DNA from: Hyphomicrobiales bacterium
GTDB lineage: Bacteria > Pseudomonadota > Alphaproteobacteria > Rhizobiales > OSC116
DNA: 64,000 nucleotides
Reading direction: 5' to 3'
Assembly: GCA_013214705.1 (NCBI GenBank)
Contig: JABSRZ010000004.1
Coordinates: forward strand, 310,001 to 374,000
Below the pieces are notes generated by a model. That model worked only from the letters and a program-made list of their open reading frames with translations, did not search any database and was not told the origin of the DNA. The position numbers and the translations under genes are program-made. Positions 29,371-40,042 of this stretch are shown one piece after another (position 1 is the first letter of the stretch; every line of letters begins with the position of its first letter).

Positions 29371-30447
29371 CTAATTATTGTCGTTTTTTTCAGCGTCTTT
29401 GGCGGCGTGATAGGCTTCGGCCGTAGCATCATCCATTCTAAACCGCACCCGGTCACTTAACCTAAAATCTATAATGTTAATGCCGCGCTCAAATATTTTT
29501 TGGTCAACAATCATCCGCTCTAAATCGGCCAACATGGCTTCGGGCTTGGCTGCTGGCAACAACACCCGTATGCCATTGATAAAATCTATATCCCAACGCC
29601 GCTCGCCGACCCGCACCAAAGCCCGCACATGGTCTAAAATTTCTAATCTTTCTTCTAATGCGCTCAATAGCCCTAGCGCTTCTGTCGCCGCGCCTTTGCC
29701 AACAATTAGCGGCAGATATTGGTAACCTTCGGGTATTTCATCAGCCACCAAAACACCGTTTTTATCGACCAAATAATGTTTGCCATTAATTTGCCAAATG
29801 GCATAGGGGTTGCGCTCGACAATTGATACATCTAGCCGATCGGGGAAAATCCGCTGCACATCGGCGCGCTCAATCCAACCTAATTTTTCGATGCGTTTTC
29901 TCGCCGCATCGACATCAAAACTTAGCAATGGCGTGCCGATTTTTACATCTAACGCCGCCAAAATATCTTGTTTATTACTGTGTTTACGGTTGTGCAGCTT
30001 AACTTCCTGCACATTCACCCCAGCAACGCTCGACCATTCGCCAATCTGTTCAACCAAAGTCATTTTAACCAAGCTAATTTGCCCACCGCGATATAACAAT
30101 ATGGCGCTCACCGCAAATACGATGATGAATAAGGCATTGGCCAAACTACGCAAACTGGTGTTAAAAGCTTTAGTTTGCTCTAATTTCAACACATAATAAG
30201 TGTAGTTGCGTTTGGCAAACCTAAACATTAACCTAAATGGCCGCCAAATTATGATGCCAATGCCTTTTATGACGTTTTTACCAAATTCTAGATTTGTCTG
30301 ATTGATGTCAGCTTGGTTATAACTGGCGTTATATTGCGAATTATGAGTGTGGTTTGCAGCGCTATTCGATGCGCCAGAAACATTTTGTTTCGGCGGTGCG
30401 CCAGGGTTATTTACCCCTTGTTGGTAGCGTCCATCGGTTGTTTGCAT
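29371..30447 (-). CDS. ftsQ: Cell division protein FtsQ
   Basis: This ~358-residue bitopic protein has a Gln/Asn-rich cytoplasmic part of ~110 residues, one membrane helix (ALFIIVFAVSAILLY), a POTRA domain (VQEVKLHNRKHSNKQDILAAL) and the FtsQ domain ending near ERGINIIDFRLSDRVRFR. It links FtsB/FtsL to the divisome. ATG 30447 is preferred because GGAG lies 8 bases upstream; an in-frame ATG-equivalent at 30468 is weaker. It overlaps ddl by 37 bases. Confidence 0.93.
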   Translation of the reverse strand: MQTTDGRYQQGVNNPGAPPKQNVSGASNSAANHTHNSQYNASYNQADINQTNLEFGKNVIKGIGIIIWRPFRLMFRFAKRNYTYYVLKLEQTKAFNTSLRSLANALFIIVFAVSAILLYRGGQISLVKMTLVEQIGEWSSVAGVNVQEVKLHNRKHSNKQDILAALDVKIGTPLLSFDVDAARKRIEKLGWIERADVQRIFPDRLDVSIVERNPYAIWQINGKHYLVDKNGVLVADEIPEGYQYLPLIVGKGAATEALGLLSALEERLEILDHVRALVRVGERRWDIDFINGIRVLLPAAKPEAMLADLERMIVDQKIFERGINIIDFRLSDRVRFRMDDATAEAYHAAKDAEKNDNN

Positions 30448-31427
30448 TTCGCTTGCTCCACCATCCATGCAACAAATTTTTCAAAATCAATGCCAAGTTT
30501 TTGCGCTTGTTCAGGCGCTAATGATGACCCTGTCATGCCCGGCTGAGTGTTGACCTCAAGGCAAATTAATTCATCATTTCCATCTTCACCATCATCATAT
30601 CGCCAGTCTACCCGCGCGACACCTCGACAGCCCAAAACTTCGCAGGCTCTAACTGACCATTTCATTATATCTTGGTAAATATTTGGTTTAATTTTTGCAG
30701 GAACTATGTGTACTGACCCACCTTCGGCATATTTTCCTTCGAAATCATAAAATTCGGTGTTGGATATTATGTCAGTCACCGCCAAGGCTTTATTGCCCAT
30801 CACCGTGCAGGTTAGCTCGCGCCCCGCAACATATTTTTCGGCAAGCATATCGTCACTTAGCGGCCAATCGCTGGCCAATAATTCACGCGGCGGGCGGTTG
30901 GCTCCACGCTCGACAATAAACACCCCAAATGATGACCCATCTGCCACTGGTTTTAGCACATAAGGCGGTTCCATCACATGTTCGCGGGCGGCATCAAAAC
31001 GGTTGATAACTTTGCCTTCAGCAATGGGAATGCCCACCGAGCTAAACAATTGCCGCGCGACATTTTTATCCATCGCCAATGACGAGGCCAAAACATCACT
31101 ATGGGTGTAAGGAATGCCCATAATTTCCAACAAGCCTTGGATGTGCCCATCTTCGCCGAAGGGGCCATGCAAAGCGTTAAACGCCACATCAGGTTTCACT
31201 CTGGCTAATTGTGTGGCCACATCGCGCCCAACATCTATTTTGGTCACTTTATAGCCAACATTTAGCAAGGCTTTGGCACAGGCATCACCCGACCAAATGC
31301 TCACCGGCCGCTCGGCTGACCAGCCGCCCATTAGCACCGCAATATGGGTGGTTTTGGGATCTCTTTTCAGCCTATTCAGATCAATAATGGCGTCTATTTC
31401 CGCATCTGATAATCTAATGTCAGTCAT
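30411..31427 (-). CDS. ddl: D-alanine-D-alanine ligase
   Basis: This ~338-residue ATP-grasp enzyme makes the D-Ala-D-Ala dipeptide for MurF. Visible are VLMGGWSAERPVS, LHGPFGEDGHIQGLLE, PYVLKPVADGSSFGV (ATP grasp) and CLEVNTQPGMTGSSL. The ATG at 31427 overlaps the murB stop as ATGA, so the longer reading from 31457 is unlikely. Family: DdlB type. Confidence 0.96.
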   Translation of the reverse strand: MTDIRLSDAEIDAIIDLNRLKRDPKTTHIAVLMGGWSAERPVSIWSGDACAKALLNVGYKVTKIDVGRDVATQLARVKPDVAFNALHGPFGEDGHIQGLLEIMGIPYTHSDVLASSLAMDKNVARQLFSSVGIPIAEGKVINRFDAAREHVMEPPYVLKPVADGSSFGVFIVERGANRPPRELLASDWPLSDDMLAEKYVAGRELTCTVMGNKALAVTDIISNTEFYDFEGKYAEGGSVHIVPAKIKPNIYQDIMKWSVRACEVLGCRGVARVDWRYDDGEDGNDELICLEVNTQPGMTGSSLAPEQAQKLGIDFEKFVAWMVEQAKCKQPMDATNKG

Positions 31428-32329
31428 GATTTGCGCCCAACTCGTTTTATTTCCCAATGCAAGATAGTGCCGGTGTCGGTTTCCACCTTGGCTTTGACCA
31501 TATCGCCTAATTGTTCGATGTCACTGGCCGTGGCATCGCCCATATTAATTAAAAAATTGGTGTGCATTTCACTCACTTGCGCGCCGCCATTTATATGCCC
31601 TCTAAAACCAGCTTCATCTACATATTTCCACGCGCTTTTGTCATCTGGGTTTTTAAATGTGCTGCCACCAGTTCGGCTATTAATCGGTTGTGCCGCCACG
31701 CGCAAATCAGTCACTTTGTCCATTTTGGCTTTAATGCTTATTTGGTCAGATGTCACACCTTCGAATGTTGCCGAAATAAATATATAATCCTCATCTATGC
31801 CGCAATGCCGGTAACCAAAGCCCATATCATCGAGGCTAAAAATATGCACATTGCCTTGGCTATCTAGTGCCCGCGCCTCTACCAATATGTCTTTAATTTC
31901 TGTCCCATGCGCGCCGGCATTCATCCGCAACGCGCCGCCAATAGCCCCGGGTACGCCTTTTAAAAAGGCAAATCCATCTAAGCTTTCATCATAAGCAGCT
32001 TTGGCCACCCGGGCATCCGCAACCCCCGCCCCGGCTAAAATCCGGTTGCCGCCAAGCGCTTCTATTTTGCTAAATTTACGCCCCAGTTTAATCACCACGC
32101 CGGCAACGCCGCCATCTCGCACCAACATGTTCGAGCCCATGCCAATCAGCATCACCGGCACATTTTTGGGTTTATTTTGCAAAAAATCTATCAGGTCATC
32201 TTCATCTTCGGGGCTAAATAAAACATCGGCCACGCCACCAACCCTAAACCAAGTTAATTTGGCCAAATCGGCATTTGGTTTGTATTTACCGCGCACGGTT
32301 GGCAACATATCAAGGCTGGTTTTTGTCAT
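31424..32329 (-). CDS. murB: UDP-N-acetylenolpyruvoylglucosamine reductase
   Basis: This 301-residue FAD enzyme reduces the enolpyruvyl group with NADPH to give UDP-MurNAc. FAD-binding MLIGMGSNMLVRDGG, the catalytic serine region RTGGSTFKNP and the C-terminal GAQVSEMHTNFLIN are present. The absence of the extra C-terminal domain is consistent with the shorter type II form. It starts 3 bases after murC. Confidence 0.96.
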   Translation of the reverse strand: MTKTSLDMLPTVRGKYKPNADLAKLTWFRVGGVADVLFSPEDEDDLIDFLQNKPKNVPVMLIGMGSNMLVRDGGVAGVVIKLGRKFSKIEALGGNRILAGAGVADARVAKAAYDESLDGFAFLKGVPGAIGGALRMNAGAHGTEIKDILVEARALDSQGNVHIFSLDDMGFGYRHCGIDEDYIFISATFEGVTSDQISIKAKMDKVTDLRVAAQPINSRTGGSTFKNPDDKSAWKYVDEAGFRGHINGGAQVSEMHTNFLINMGDATASDIEQLGDMVKAKVETDTGTILHWEIKRVGRKS

Positions 32330-32332
32330 GCT

Positions 32333-33739
32333 CTAAAAGCCTTCTTCATTTAGGGTCTGCGGCAAAGCATTGGCCCAATTGGTGATGCTGCCCGCGCCAC
32401 AAAATACCACAAAATCATTGGCCTTGGCGTTGTCGGCCACTAGTTTTGGCAATTCATCTTCATTCTCAATCGCCACCACATGCCGGTGGCCATTGCGGCG
32501 CATGGCATCGGCCAAATGTATATGGTCTATGCCGTCTATCGGCGCTTCACCGGCTTCAAATACCGGGCATACAATCACCATATCCGCATCATTAAAACAG
32601 GTGGCAAATTCGTTAAACAAATCGCGCAGGCGGGTATATCTATGCGGCTGAACAATGGCAACCACGTTACGCTCCGAGGCATCGCGTGCGGCTTTTAACA
32701 CCGCGCCAATTTCAACCGGGTGGTGGGCATAATCGTCAAAAAACGCAATGCCATTCCACATTCCGGTTTTGGTAAAACGCCGCTTCACGCCTTTAAACTC
32801 GGCCAAACCTTGTTTAATCGCCTCGCTGCTCACGCCCATATTAACCGCCACGGCTATCGCCGCAGTGGCATTGGCAACATTATGTTTGCCCGGCATTGGC
32901 AAGCGGACATTGTCAATGACAGTGGTTTCGCCAGTTTTGCGATCATGTATTTCGATGTCAAACAGGCTATCGCCCTGTTTATAGGTTAAATTTAAAAACC
33001 GAATGTCGGCTTGGCGGCTTTCGCCATAGGTCACAATGCGTTTATCGTCTATCCGCCCGACCAGAGCTTGCACCTCGGGGTGGTCGATGCACATCACCGC
33101 AAAGCCGTAGAATGGCACTTTTTCGACAAAGCTTTTAAACGCATCTTTAAGTGTATCAAAATCGCCATAATGGTCTAAATGCTCGGGGTCGATATTGGTC
33201 ACCACCGCCACTTCGGCGGGCAGTTTCATAAAGCTACCATCGCTTTCATCAGCCTCAACCACCATCCATTCGCCACTGCCTAGCTTTGCATTAGTCCCAT
33301 AGTCATTAATAATGCCGCCATTAATCACCGAGGCATCAAATTCTGCCGCTTCTAAAATACAGGCGATTAACGATGTGGTGGTGGTTTTGCCATGCGTACC
33401 CGCCACAGTGACACAGCTTTTAAGCCGCATAAGTTCGGCTAGCATTTCGGCCCGCCGCACAATGGGTAAATATTGCGCCCGCGCCGCCACCAATTCGTCA
33501 TTGTCTGGCTTAATGGCCGATGATACCACCAACACCGCGGCTTTATCGACATTGCTAGCTTGATGGCCAACAAACACTTTTATGCCCATATCGCGCAGGC
33601 GCAGTACATTTGCGTTTTCGCCAATGTCACTGCCTTGGACGCTATAGCCTAAATTGTTAAGCACTTCGGCAATGCCGCTCATGCCAATGCCGCCAATGCC
33701 TACAAAATGTATCGCACCCACTTCTTCTGGTGATCGCAT
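32333..33739 (-). CDS. murC: UDP-N-acetylmuramate-L-alanine ligase
   Basis: This 468-residue Mur ligase adds L-Ala to UDP-MurNAc. The N-terminal Rossmann loop is [17 protein letters not shown], the ATP loop is [12 protein letters not shown], and [10 protein letters not shown] marks the ligase C-terminal region. It follows murG by 9 bases. Confidence 0.97.
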   Translation of the reverse strand: MRSPEEVGAIHFVGIGGIGMSGIAEVLNNLGYSVQGSDIGENANVLRLRDMGIKVFVGHQASNVDKAAVLVVSSAIKPDNDELVAARAQYLPIVRRAEMLAELMRLKSCVTVAGTHGKTTTTSLIACILEAAEFDASVINGGIINDYGTNAKLGSGEWMVVEADESDGSFMKLPAEVAVVTNIDPEHLDHYGDFDTLKDAFKSFVEKVPFYGFAVMCIDHPEVQALVGRIDDKRIVTYGESRQADIRFLNLTYKQGDSLFDIEIHDRKTGETTVIDNVRLPMPGKHNVANATAAIAVAVNMGVSSEAIKQGLAEFKGVKRRFTKTGMWNGIAFFDDYAHHPVEIGAVLKAARDASERNVVAIVQPHRYTRLRDLFNEFATCFNDADMVIVCPVFEAGEAPIDGIDHIHLADAMRRNGHRHVVAIENEDELPKLVADNAKANDFVVFCGAGSITNWANALPQTLNEEGF

Positions 33740-33748
33740 AGTTAGCCC

Positions 33749-34885
33749 CTATCTGCTCTGTCTTTTATCTACACTATATTTCTCAACCAATTTTGCCAAA
33801 TTTAAGGCAGCGTCTGGTTGGCCTAATTTTTTTGCATTTTTTGCCGCTTGTGCCAATATATCTGGCGATCTTATCCAGTTTAACAGCGCAGTTGCCAAAT
33901 AATCTGCCGTAAACGCGGGCTGCGGGCATAGCCACCCGCCCTTAACATCGACAATATTTTGCGCGTTATTGGCTTGGTCGGCGTCTAACGCACCGGGCAA
34001 TGGCACCAGCAATGATGGCCGGCCAATATAACATAGCTCCGCCACAGTGGTCGCGCCTGCCCGGCCAATGACCAAATGGCTATTGGCAATAATTTGCGGC
34101 ATATCATTAAAAAATGGCGCGACCTCAGCCTGTACATTCAGTTGCTTATATCGGGCTTTCACATCGGCCACTTCTATTTGGCGCACCTGTTGCACCAAGT
34201 TAATTTCGGCTCTCACATCTGCCGGCAACAATTTCATAGCCGCCGGTAATATGTCACTAAATACGCTCGCCCCTTGGCTGCCGCCAAACACCACCAAATT
34301 AAATTTCTGCTCTGGTTTGTTGTCTGTATTTGGCTCATAAGCCAAATATGGTGTGGCTTTTAGCTGCCGCACCATGCCGCGCAATGGGTTGCCAATAAAC
34401 GTGGTTTTGTATTTTATATCATCGGTAAATTTTGTGTTAGGAAAACTAAGCGCCACTTGCTTGGCAAATTTGGCTAGCCATTTATTGGCGCGGCCAAGCA
34501 CCGCATTTTGCTCGTGTAATATGCTGGGTTTGGCCAATAATTTCCCGGCAAACAGCGGCGCAAAACTCGGGTAGCCGCCAAAACCCACCACAATGTTAAT
34601 CTGGCGTTTGCGTATATAACCCAGCGATTGCCATATGCCGTGGCTAATTTTAAACAAAGCTTTGAATAAAGACCATGGCGATTTCGAAAACACCGTCGCG
34701 CCTGCAATGCATTTCACCTCAATGGCCGGAAAATTCTCAGCGAATTTTAGGCCGCGCACATCGGTGGCAAAAAACACCCGATGCCCGCGTTCGGTCAACA
34801 TTTCGGCCAAAGCTTCGGCGGGGAATATATGCCCGCCCGTGCCGCCTGCGGCTATTAAAATATTATATTTGCCAATGTCTTGCAT
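33749..34885 (-). CDS. murG: Lipid II synthase MurG
   Basis: This 378-residue GT-B glycosyltransferase adds GlcNAc to lipid I on the inner face of the membrane. Signature loops are AAGGTGGHIFPAEALAE, HEQNAVLGRANK, VFGGSQGASVFS and the UDP-binding VIGRAGATTVAELC. Standard length and dcw position. Confidence 0.97.
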   Translation of the reverse strand: MQDIGKYNILIAAGGTGGHIFPAEALAEMLTERGHRVFFATDVRGLKFAENFPAIEVKCIAGATVFSKSPWSLFKALFKISHGIWQSLGYIRKRQINIVVGFGGYPSFAPLFAGKLLAKPSILHEQNAVLGRANKWLAKFAKQVALSFPNTKFTDDIKYKTTFIGNPLRGMVRQLKATPYLAYEPNTDNKPEQKFNLVVFGGSQGASVFSDILPAAMKLLPADVRAEINLVQQVRQIEVADVKARYKQLNVQAEVAPFFNDMPQIIANSHLVIGRAGATTVAELCYIGRPSLLVPLPGALDADQANNAQNIVDVKGGWLCPQPAFTADYLATALLNWIRSPDILAQAAKNAKKLGQPDAALNLAKLVEKYSVDKRQSR

Positions 34886-34902
34886 AAAAATAAACCGCCA
34901 AT

Positions 34903-36063
34903 TTACGCCTGAAGAGGTTGGTTATAACGCCCGCCCACCGGCAATTGGTCGGCATGTGGTTGGCGGCGGGTTAGTGCCAATAACAACCCCACGGTTATCG
35001 CCATCGACATTAATGACGAACCACCAGATGAAATGAATGGCAAAGTCATGCCTTTGGCGGGTAGCATTTTTAAATTCACCCCCATATTGATGAAGGCTTG
35101 CATGCCAAATAAAATGGTCAACCCGGTGATTGAAAGTTTTTTAAACATATTTTCGACCGAAAACGCATGTCGCAAAAAATTAAAGGTGATGAATGAAAAT
35201 ACCGCCACTATCAGCAGGCAACCTATAATGCCAAATTCTTCACCCGCCACGGCAAAGATAAAATCTGTATGCGCATCTGGCAGTTGGCTTTTAATGCTAG
35301 ACTCGCCGGGGCCTTTGCCAAACCACCCACCTTGGATGAAGGATTGGAGTGACAAATCCACCTGATAATTGTCAGTATCTGCCGGGTTTAAAAACCCATC
35401 AATACGCGCTGCCACATGGCTCATCGTGTTGTAGGCGTAAAAACCCCCGACCCCGGTAATGCCCAAAAACCCGGCCAATATCCATAATGATGCGCCAGAC
35501 AGAAAAAACATCGCCACCCAAACGGCGGTTACCAACATGGTTTGGCCCATATCTGGCTGCAATACCAGCAAGCTTATAAAGCTCGCAAACAAAATAAATG
35601 ACAATAAATTACCGCGAATTTTAGGGTATTTCATCCCTTGCGAAAACAGCCATGCCGACAATATAACAAACCCCGGCTTGACAAATTCAGAAGGTTGCAA
35701 GGTCATAAAACCCAGTGATACCCAGCGGTAAGAGCCTTTAATTTTAACCCCATATAATAAACCACTGATCAGTAAAACCATGCCGCCGACAAATAATGCC
35801 AACGCAATATAACGCACCAGACGCTCGGATGTGATGAAACTAATGGCTAAAATCAACAACAACGCCACCGGCATGAATTGCATTTGCTTTTTCACAAAAT
35901 ACATTTCATCACTCATATCTAGGCGTATCGCCACAGCCGGGCTAGCCGCTAGCGACAACACCAAACCCACAACCATTAAAATGATGCAGGCCAACAAAAC
36001 CATCCGGTCTACTGTCCACCACCATTGGCTAAAATAACTTCTGTCTGTTCTGCTTAATAACAT
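34903..36063 (-). CDS. ftsW: Divisome SEDS glycosyltransferase FtsW
   Basis: This 386-residue ten-helix SEDS protein polymerises lipid II at the septum with FtsI. Characteristic segments are KGSYRWVSLGFMTLQPSEFVK, LLVLQPDMGQTML, GPGESSIKSQLPDAHTDFIF and the late PFISSGGSSL. It lies between murD and murG, as in most Proteobacteria. Confidence 0.96.
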   Translation of the reverse strand: MLLSRTDRSYFSQWWWTVDRMVLLACIILMVVGLVLSLAASPAVAIRLDMSDEMYFVKKQMQFMPVALLLILAISFITSERLVRYIALALFVGGMVLLISGLLYGVKIKGSYRWVSLGFMTLQPSEFVKPGFVILSAWLFSQGMKYPKIRGNLLSFILFASFISLLVLQPDMGQTMLVTAVWVAMFFLSGASLWILAGFLGITGVGGFYAYNTMSHVAARIDGFLNPADTDNYQVDLSLQSFIQGGWFGKGPGESSIKSQLPDAHTDFIFAVAGEEFGIIGCLLIVAVFSFITFNFLRHAFSVENMFKKLSITGLTILFGMQAFINMGVNLKMLPAKGMTLPFISSGGSSLMSMAITVGLLLALTRRQPHADQLPVGGRYNQPLQA

Positions 36064-36096
36064 TTAACCCACCAAATTCGCCGGATCAAAGCCAAT

Positions 36097-37491
36097 TTAA
36101 CTTAGCTTTGCACCCAAATCCTTGGCCATCTGCTTGAACATTTGCCCGCGTTTTTCAAAATTGTCGAATTGGTCGAACGAAGCCGCGGCAGGTGAAAGCA
36201 GAATAACCTTTAATCCATCATCGCCAGTATGCATTATATCGGTTAGGGCTTTATTAATAGCCTCACCCATATTTAAAAAAACTTCACATGCGGTAATATT
36301 TGTCAATTCATCGGCAAAATCTGGCGCCGATTGACCAAAAACATAGGCTTTTTTAATATGTTTTAAACTCTCATATAACGGCTGCAACCCACCTTGTTTA
36401 CCTTGGCCTCCGGCCAACCAATATACGTTTTCATAAGCGCCCAAAGCTGGTTTTACTGCCTCGGCATTAGTGGCTTTGCTGTCATTGATAAACAATATAT
36501 CTCCGGCTCTGCTAGCAATTTTACCAACATATTCCATCCGGTGTTCAAGGCCTTTAAAACTATGCAGGCCCTGTTTTATCACCTCATCTTCAACCCCAAA
36601 ATATTTGGCTATTTCATAAGCAATCGCAGTATTTTGCGCGTTATGTACACCTTGCAAATTTACAGCTTGGCCAAATTCCAAAATAGGTTGGCCATTCTGC
36701 AAAATCTGGCCATTTTTACAAAATATATCTGCATTTTGCTGCACTGCGGATATGCTGACGGCATTATAAATATCGGCAAATTTTGCGCCAAATTCATCAT
36801 CAATGCCAATAATCGCCAAATCTTCGGCGGTTTGTGGCTCAAATATTTGTGCTTTTACCTGGGCATAATGTTTTAGGTCGCCATGCCGGTCTAAATGGTC
36901 GGCCGATACATTTACCAACACCGCAATGTCGGGCGCGAGGCCGGGTTTTTGCAAGCTTGGCATCAAATCTATCTGGTAGCTAGAAAGCTCTAATATATAT
37001 ATTTTTGTCGCCGAAGTCGTTGGCAAATCTAGCGCCATGGTCGAACCAATATTGCCACCCAAATGAGCATCTAGCCCAGCTTCGCTCAATATATGGTGAA
37101 TCAGGCTTACGGTTGTCGATTTGCCATTTGTGCCGGTAACCGCCACAATTTTGCCAACCCCAGCATGCTTAACCGCCCGTAAAAACAGCTCAATATCGCC
37201 CATTATAGGCAGGTTTGCCTGCTTGGCTTTATCGACCACCCAATGCGGTTTCGGGTGGGTTAATGGCACGCCGGGGCTTAAAATTAACCCGTCAAACCGG
37301 CCAAAATCAGCAATTGTTAAATCTAATATATTATGCCCATCTTTAGCCGCTTGATGGCGAGATTTTTCTTCATCGTCCCATAAAGCCACTTTTGCACCCG
37401 CCCGTTCTAGCGCAGTTGCGGTGGCAAGGCTGCTTTTGCCAAGCCCAAATATGGCAAAATATTGACCTTTAAACAGGCTCAAATCTATCAT
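36097..37491 (-). CDS. murD: UDP-N-acetylmuramoylalanine-D-glutamate ligase
   Basis: This 464-residue Mur ligase adds D-Glu. It has FGLGKSSLATATALERAG at the N-terminus, the ATP loop AVTGTNGKSTTVSL, DHLDRHGDLKHYA and NDSKATNAEAVKPAL. Many codons are AT-rich compared with neighbours, but nothing suggests transfer. It follows mraY by 17 bases. Confidence 0.96.
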   Translation of the reverse strand: MIDLSLFKGQYFAIFGLGKSSLATATALERAGAKVALWDDEEKSRHQAAKDGHNILDLTIADFGRFDGLILSPGVPLTHPKPHWVVDKAKQANLPIMGDIELFLRAVKHAGVGKIVAVTGTNGKSTTVSLIHHILSEAGLDAHLGGNIGSTMALDLPTTSATKIYILELSSYQIDLMPSLQKPGLAPDIAVLVNVSADHLDRHGDLKHYAQVKAQIFEPQTAEDLAIIGIDDEFGAKFADIYNAVSISAVQQNADIFCKNGQILQNGQPILEFGQAVNLQGVHNAQNTAIAYEIAKYFGVEDEVIKQGLHSFKGLEHRMEYVGKIASRAGDILFINDSKATNAEAVKPALGAYENVYWLAGGQGKQGGLQPLYESLKHIKKAYVFGQSAPDFADELTNITACEVFLNMGEAINKALTDIMHTGDDGLKVILLSPAAASFDQFDNFEKRGQMFKQMAKDLGAKLS

Positions 37492-37508
37492 ATCGTGCTT
37501 TTCTATAC

Positions 37509-38600
37509 TTAACGAAGTTTAAGTGTCGCAAGGCCAACCATCGCCAGAATAACCGCGATAATCCAAAACCTAATCACAATGGTTGGCTCTGCCCAGCCCT
37601 TTTGCTCAAAATGATGGTGCAAAGGTGCCATGCGGAACACCCGTTTGCCAGTGAGTTTAAACGATATCACCTGCACAATTACCGACACGGTCTCGAGCAC
37701 AAATAAGCCACCAACAATGCCAAGCACAATTTCATGTTTGATGGCCACCGCCACCACGCCCAAAGTGCCGCCCAGCGCCAACGAGCCGGTATCGCCCATA
37801 AATATCATCGCCGGCGGGGCGTTAAACCATAAAAAGCCCAAACCAGCCCCCACCAAAGCGCCCAGTAACACCGCCAATTCACCAGTGCCCGGCACAGCAT
37901 GCACTTGCAAATAGCCCGAAAACACTGCGTTGCCAACGATATAAGCCAATAAAGCAAAGGTCGCGCCGGCAATCATCACCGGCACAATCGCCAGCCCGTC
38001 TAAACCATCAGTTAAATTCACCGCGTTGCCAAAGCCAACCACGGTAAACACTGCAAATACTGGGTAGAACCAGCCCATATTCCACAATAAATCTTTAAAC
38101 AGTGGGAAGGCGAGCGAAGTGTTAAAACCGTCTTGTTGCAGCGACATAACCCCCATCACACCGACCAATGCCACCATAGATTCCAGCAATAGCCTAACTT
38201 TGCCAGAAAAGTTGGTTTTGGCGCTGGCGCGTTTTATCTTCAAATAATCATCATAATAGCCAATCGCGCCAAAACCCATGGTCACAAATAATACATACCA
38301 GACATATTTATTGCCCAAATCGGACCATAATAATGTGCTAAATACAATGCCAAACAATATCATCAACCCGCCCATAGTTGGCGTGCCCTTTTTGGTCAGT
38401 AAATGGCTTTGTGGGCCATCTTCGCGTATCGGCTGGCCTTCGCCTTGCACTTCTTTTAGCTGTTTAATCAGGCTCGGACCAAACAAAAACACCAATAACA
38501 TCGAGGTCATAACCGCAGCACCCACTCGCGAGGTGATATAGCCAAAGGCGTTTAAGAATGAAAAATATTCGCTAAACTCGCTCAGTAGAAAATGAATCAT
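37509..38600 (-). CDS. mraY: Phospho-N-acetylmuramoyl-pentapeptide transferase
   Basis: This 363-residue membrane enzyme makes lipid I from UDP-MurNAc-pentapeptide and undecaprenyl phosphate. Active-site motifs are [31 protein letters not shown] and [12 protein letters not shown]. The start overlaps the murF stop by 4 bases (ATGA). Confidence 0.97.
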   Translation of the reverse strand: MIHFLLSEFSEYFSFLNAFGYITSRVGAAVMTSMLLVFLFGPSLIKQLKEVQGEGQPIREDGPQSHLLTKKGTPTMGGLMILFGIVFSTLLWSDLGNKYVWYVLFVTMGFGAIGYYDDYLKIKRASAKTNFSGKVRLLLESMVALVGVMGVMSLQQDGFNTSLAFPLFKDLLWNMGWFYPVFAVFTVVGFGNAVNLTDGLDGLAIVPVMIAGATFALLAYIVGNAVFSGYLQVHAVPGTGELAVLLGALVGAGLGFLWFNAPPAMIFMGDTGSLALGGTLGVVAVAIKHEIVLGIVGGLFVLETVSVIVQVISFKLTGKRVFRMAPLHHHFEQKGWAEPTIVIRFWIIAVILAMVGLATLKLR

Positions 38601-40042
38601 ATGGCTGCCTTACTAGTTTCTTTTAATTTATTTATGATCTCAGACATTTTTGTGCCTAAACTTCCCTTCACCATCACCACGTCATTTGGCGATAATGCTG
38701 CATTTAATTTTTTTACCAACAATGCCGAACTGGGCGCATAGCCCGCCTGCATGTTAGCCGGTAGCAATTCATAACAATTTTTCATATCTGGGCCACAGGC
38801 CAAAACCAGGTCTATATCTGCGGCCACAATACCCGCTGCCAATTGCGCATGAATTTGTGGCGAATCTGTGCCTAGTTCCAACATATCGCCAATAATCGCC
38901 ACCTTGCGGCCATCGGGTTTTACAATCTGCGCCGACAATACACTAAATGCCGCCACCATAGAAGCCGGGTTTGCATTATAACTTTCATCTATCAGTTTTA
39001 TATGGCCATTTTTAAAACCAATGTCAGATTGCGCCCCGCGTCCATCGGTTAATTCAACCATACTTAACACAGACAAAACCCGCACCAAATCAATATCTAA
39101 ACTTTTTATCGCCAACAACACGGCCAAGCTGTTCGAGATTTGATGTTTACCAGCAACTCCAATTTCATATTTATATTTTTTATCGCCGTCAAAAACTGTA
39201 ACTTTTGATTGGGTGGGCAGAAGTTGATATTCGTATAAATGTAAGTCGGCTTCTGGATGAGATCCAAATGACACAATGTTAGTTATATTTTTAAGCTTGG
39301 CTCTATCAGATAAATAATCAAAAAACTCATTGTCTCGGTTTAATATGGCCGTGCCATTTTTTGCCAAACCATCAAATATTTCCGATTTTGCCAAGGCGAT
39401 TTGTTGTAAATTTTTAAAATAACCCAAATGGGCAGGCGCAACCGTGGTGATGATCGCAATATCCGGCGATACCATTTTCACCAATGGGGTGATTTCATCC
39501 AAATGATTCATGCCAATTTCAAACACCCCATATTCGGTGTCTTTGGGCATGCGCGCAAGGCTAATCGGCACCCCCCATTGATTGTTAAAACTTTTAACTG
39601 AAGCATGAGTTTTGCCGCAGGCTTGTAGGCAATCTTTTAAAAATTCTTTGGTCGATGTTTTGCCAACACTGCCGGTAATGGCCACAATTTTGGCTTGGGT
39701 GCGGCGGCGCGCGGCCACAGCCACCCGCGCTAGCGATTTTAGCACATCATCAACCAAGACCACAGACGCGCTTACATTCTGGGCATATTTTTCATCCGAT
39801 ATCACCACCACGGATGCGCCATTTTCTGCCGCTTTCTGCACATAATCATGCCCATCAGATAACTCACCTTTAATGGCAAAAAATGCGTCACCACGCGCAA
39901 TGTCGCGGCTGTCGATAGAAATGCCATCTGCCCCGTTCATCGTGACATTGCTCATCTCGGCATTATTCGTCTCTCCGGCAATCAATATGCCGTCCAAAGC
40001 GCTCAGCAGCTCGTCAGCAGGCCATAAAATTGGTTCACTCAT
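38597..40042 (-). CDS. murF: UDP-MurNAc-tripeptide-D-Ala-D-Ala ligase
   Basis: This 481-residue Mur ligase adds the dipeptide from Ddl. The ATP loop is [15 protein letters not shown]; also present are [27 protein letters not shown] and [15 protein letters not shown], all typical of MurF. It overlaps murE by 8 bases and mraY by 4. Confidence 0.97.
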   Translation of the reverse strand: MSEPILWPADELLSALDGILIAGETNNAEMSNVTMNGADGISIDSRDIARGDAFFAIKGELSDGHDYVQKAAENGASVVVISDEKYAQNVSASVVLVDDVLKSLARVAVAARRRTQAKIVAITGSVGKTSTKEFLKDCLQACGKTHASVKSFNNQWGVPISLARMPKDTEYGVFEIGMNHLDEITPLVKMVSPDIAIITTVAPAHLGYFKNLQQIALAKSEIFDGLAKNGTAILNRDNEFFDYLSDRAKLKNITNIVSFGSHPEADLHLYEYQLLPTQSKVTVFDGDKKYKYEIGVAGKHQISNSLAVLLAIKSLDIDLVRVLSVLSMVELTDGRGAQSDIGFKNGHIKLIDESYNANPASMVAAFSVLSAQIVKPDGRKVAIIGDMLELGTDSPQIHAQLAAGIVAADIDLVLACGPDMKNCYELLPANMQAGYAPSSALLVKKLNAALSPNDVVMVKGSLGTKMSEIINKLKETSKAAI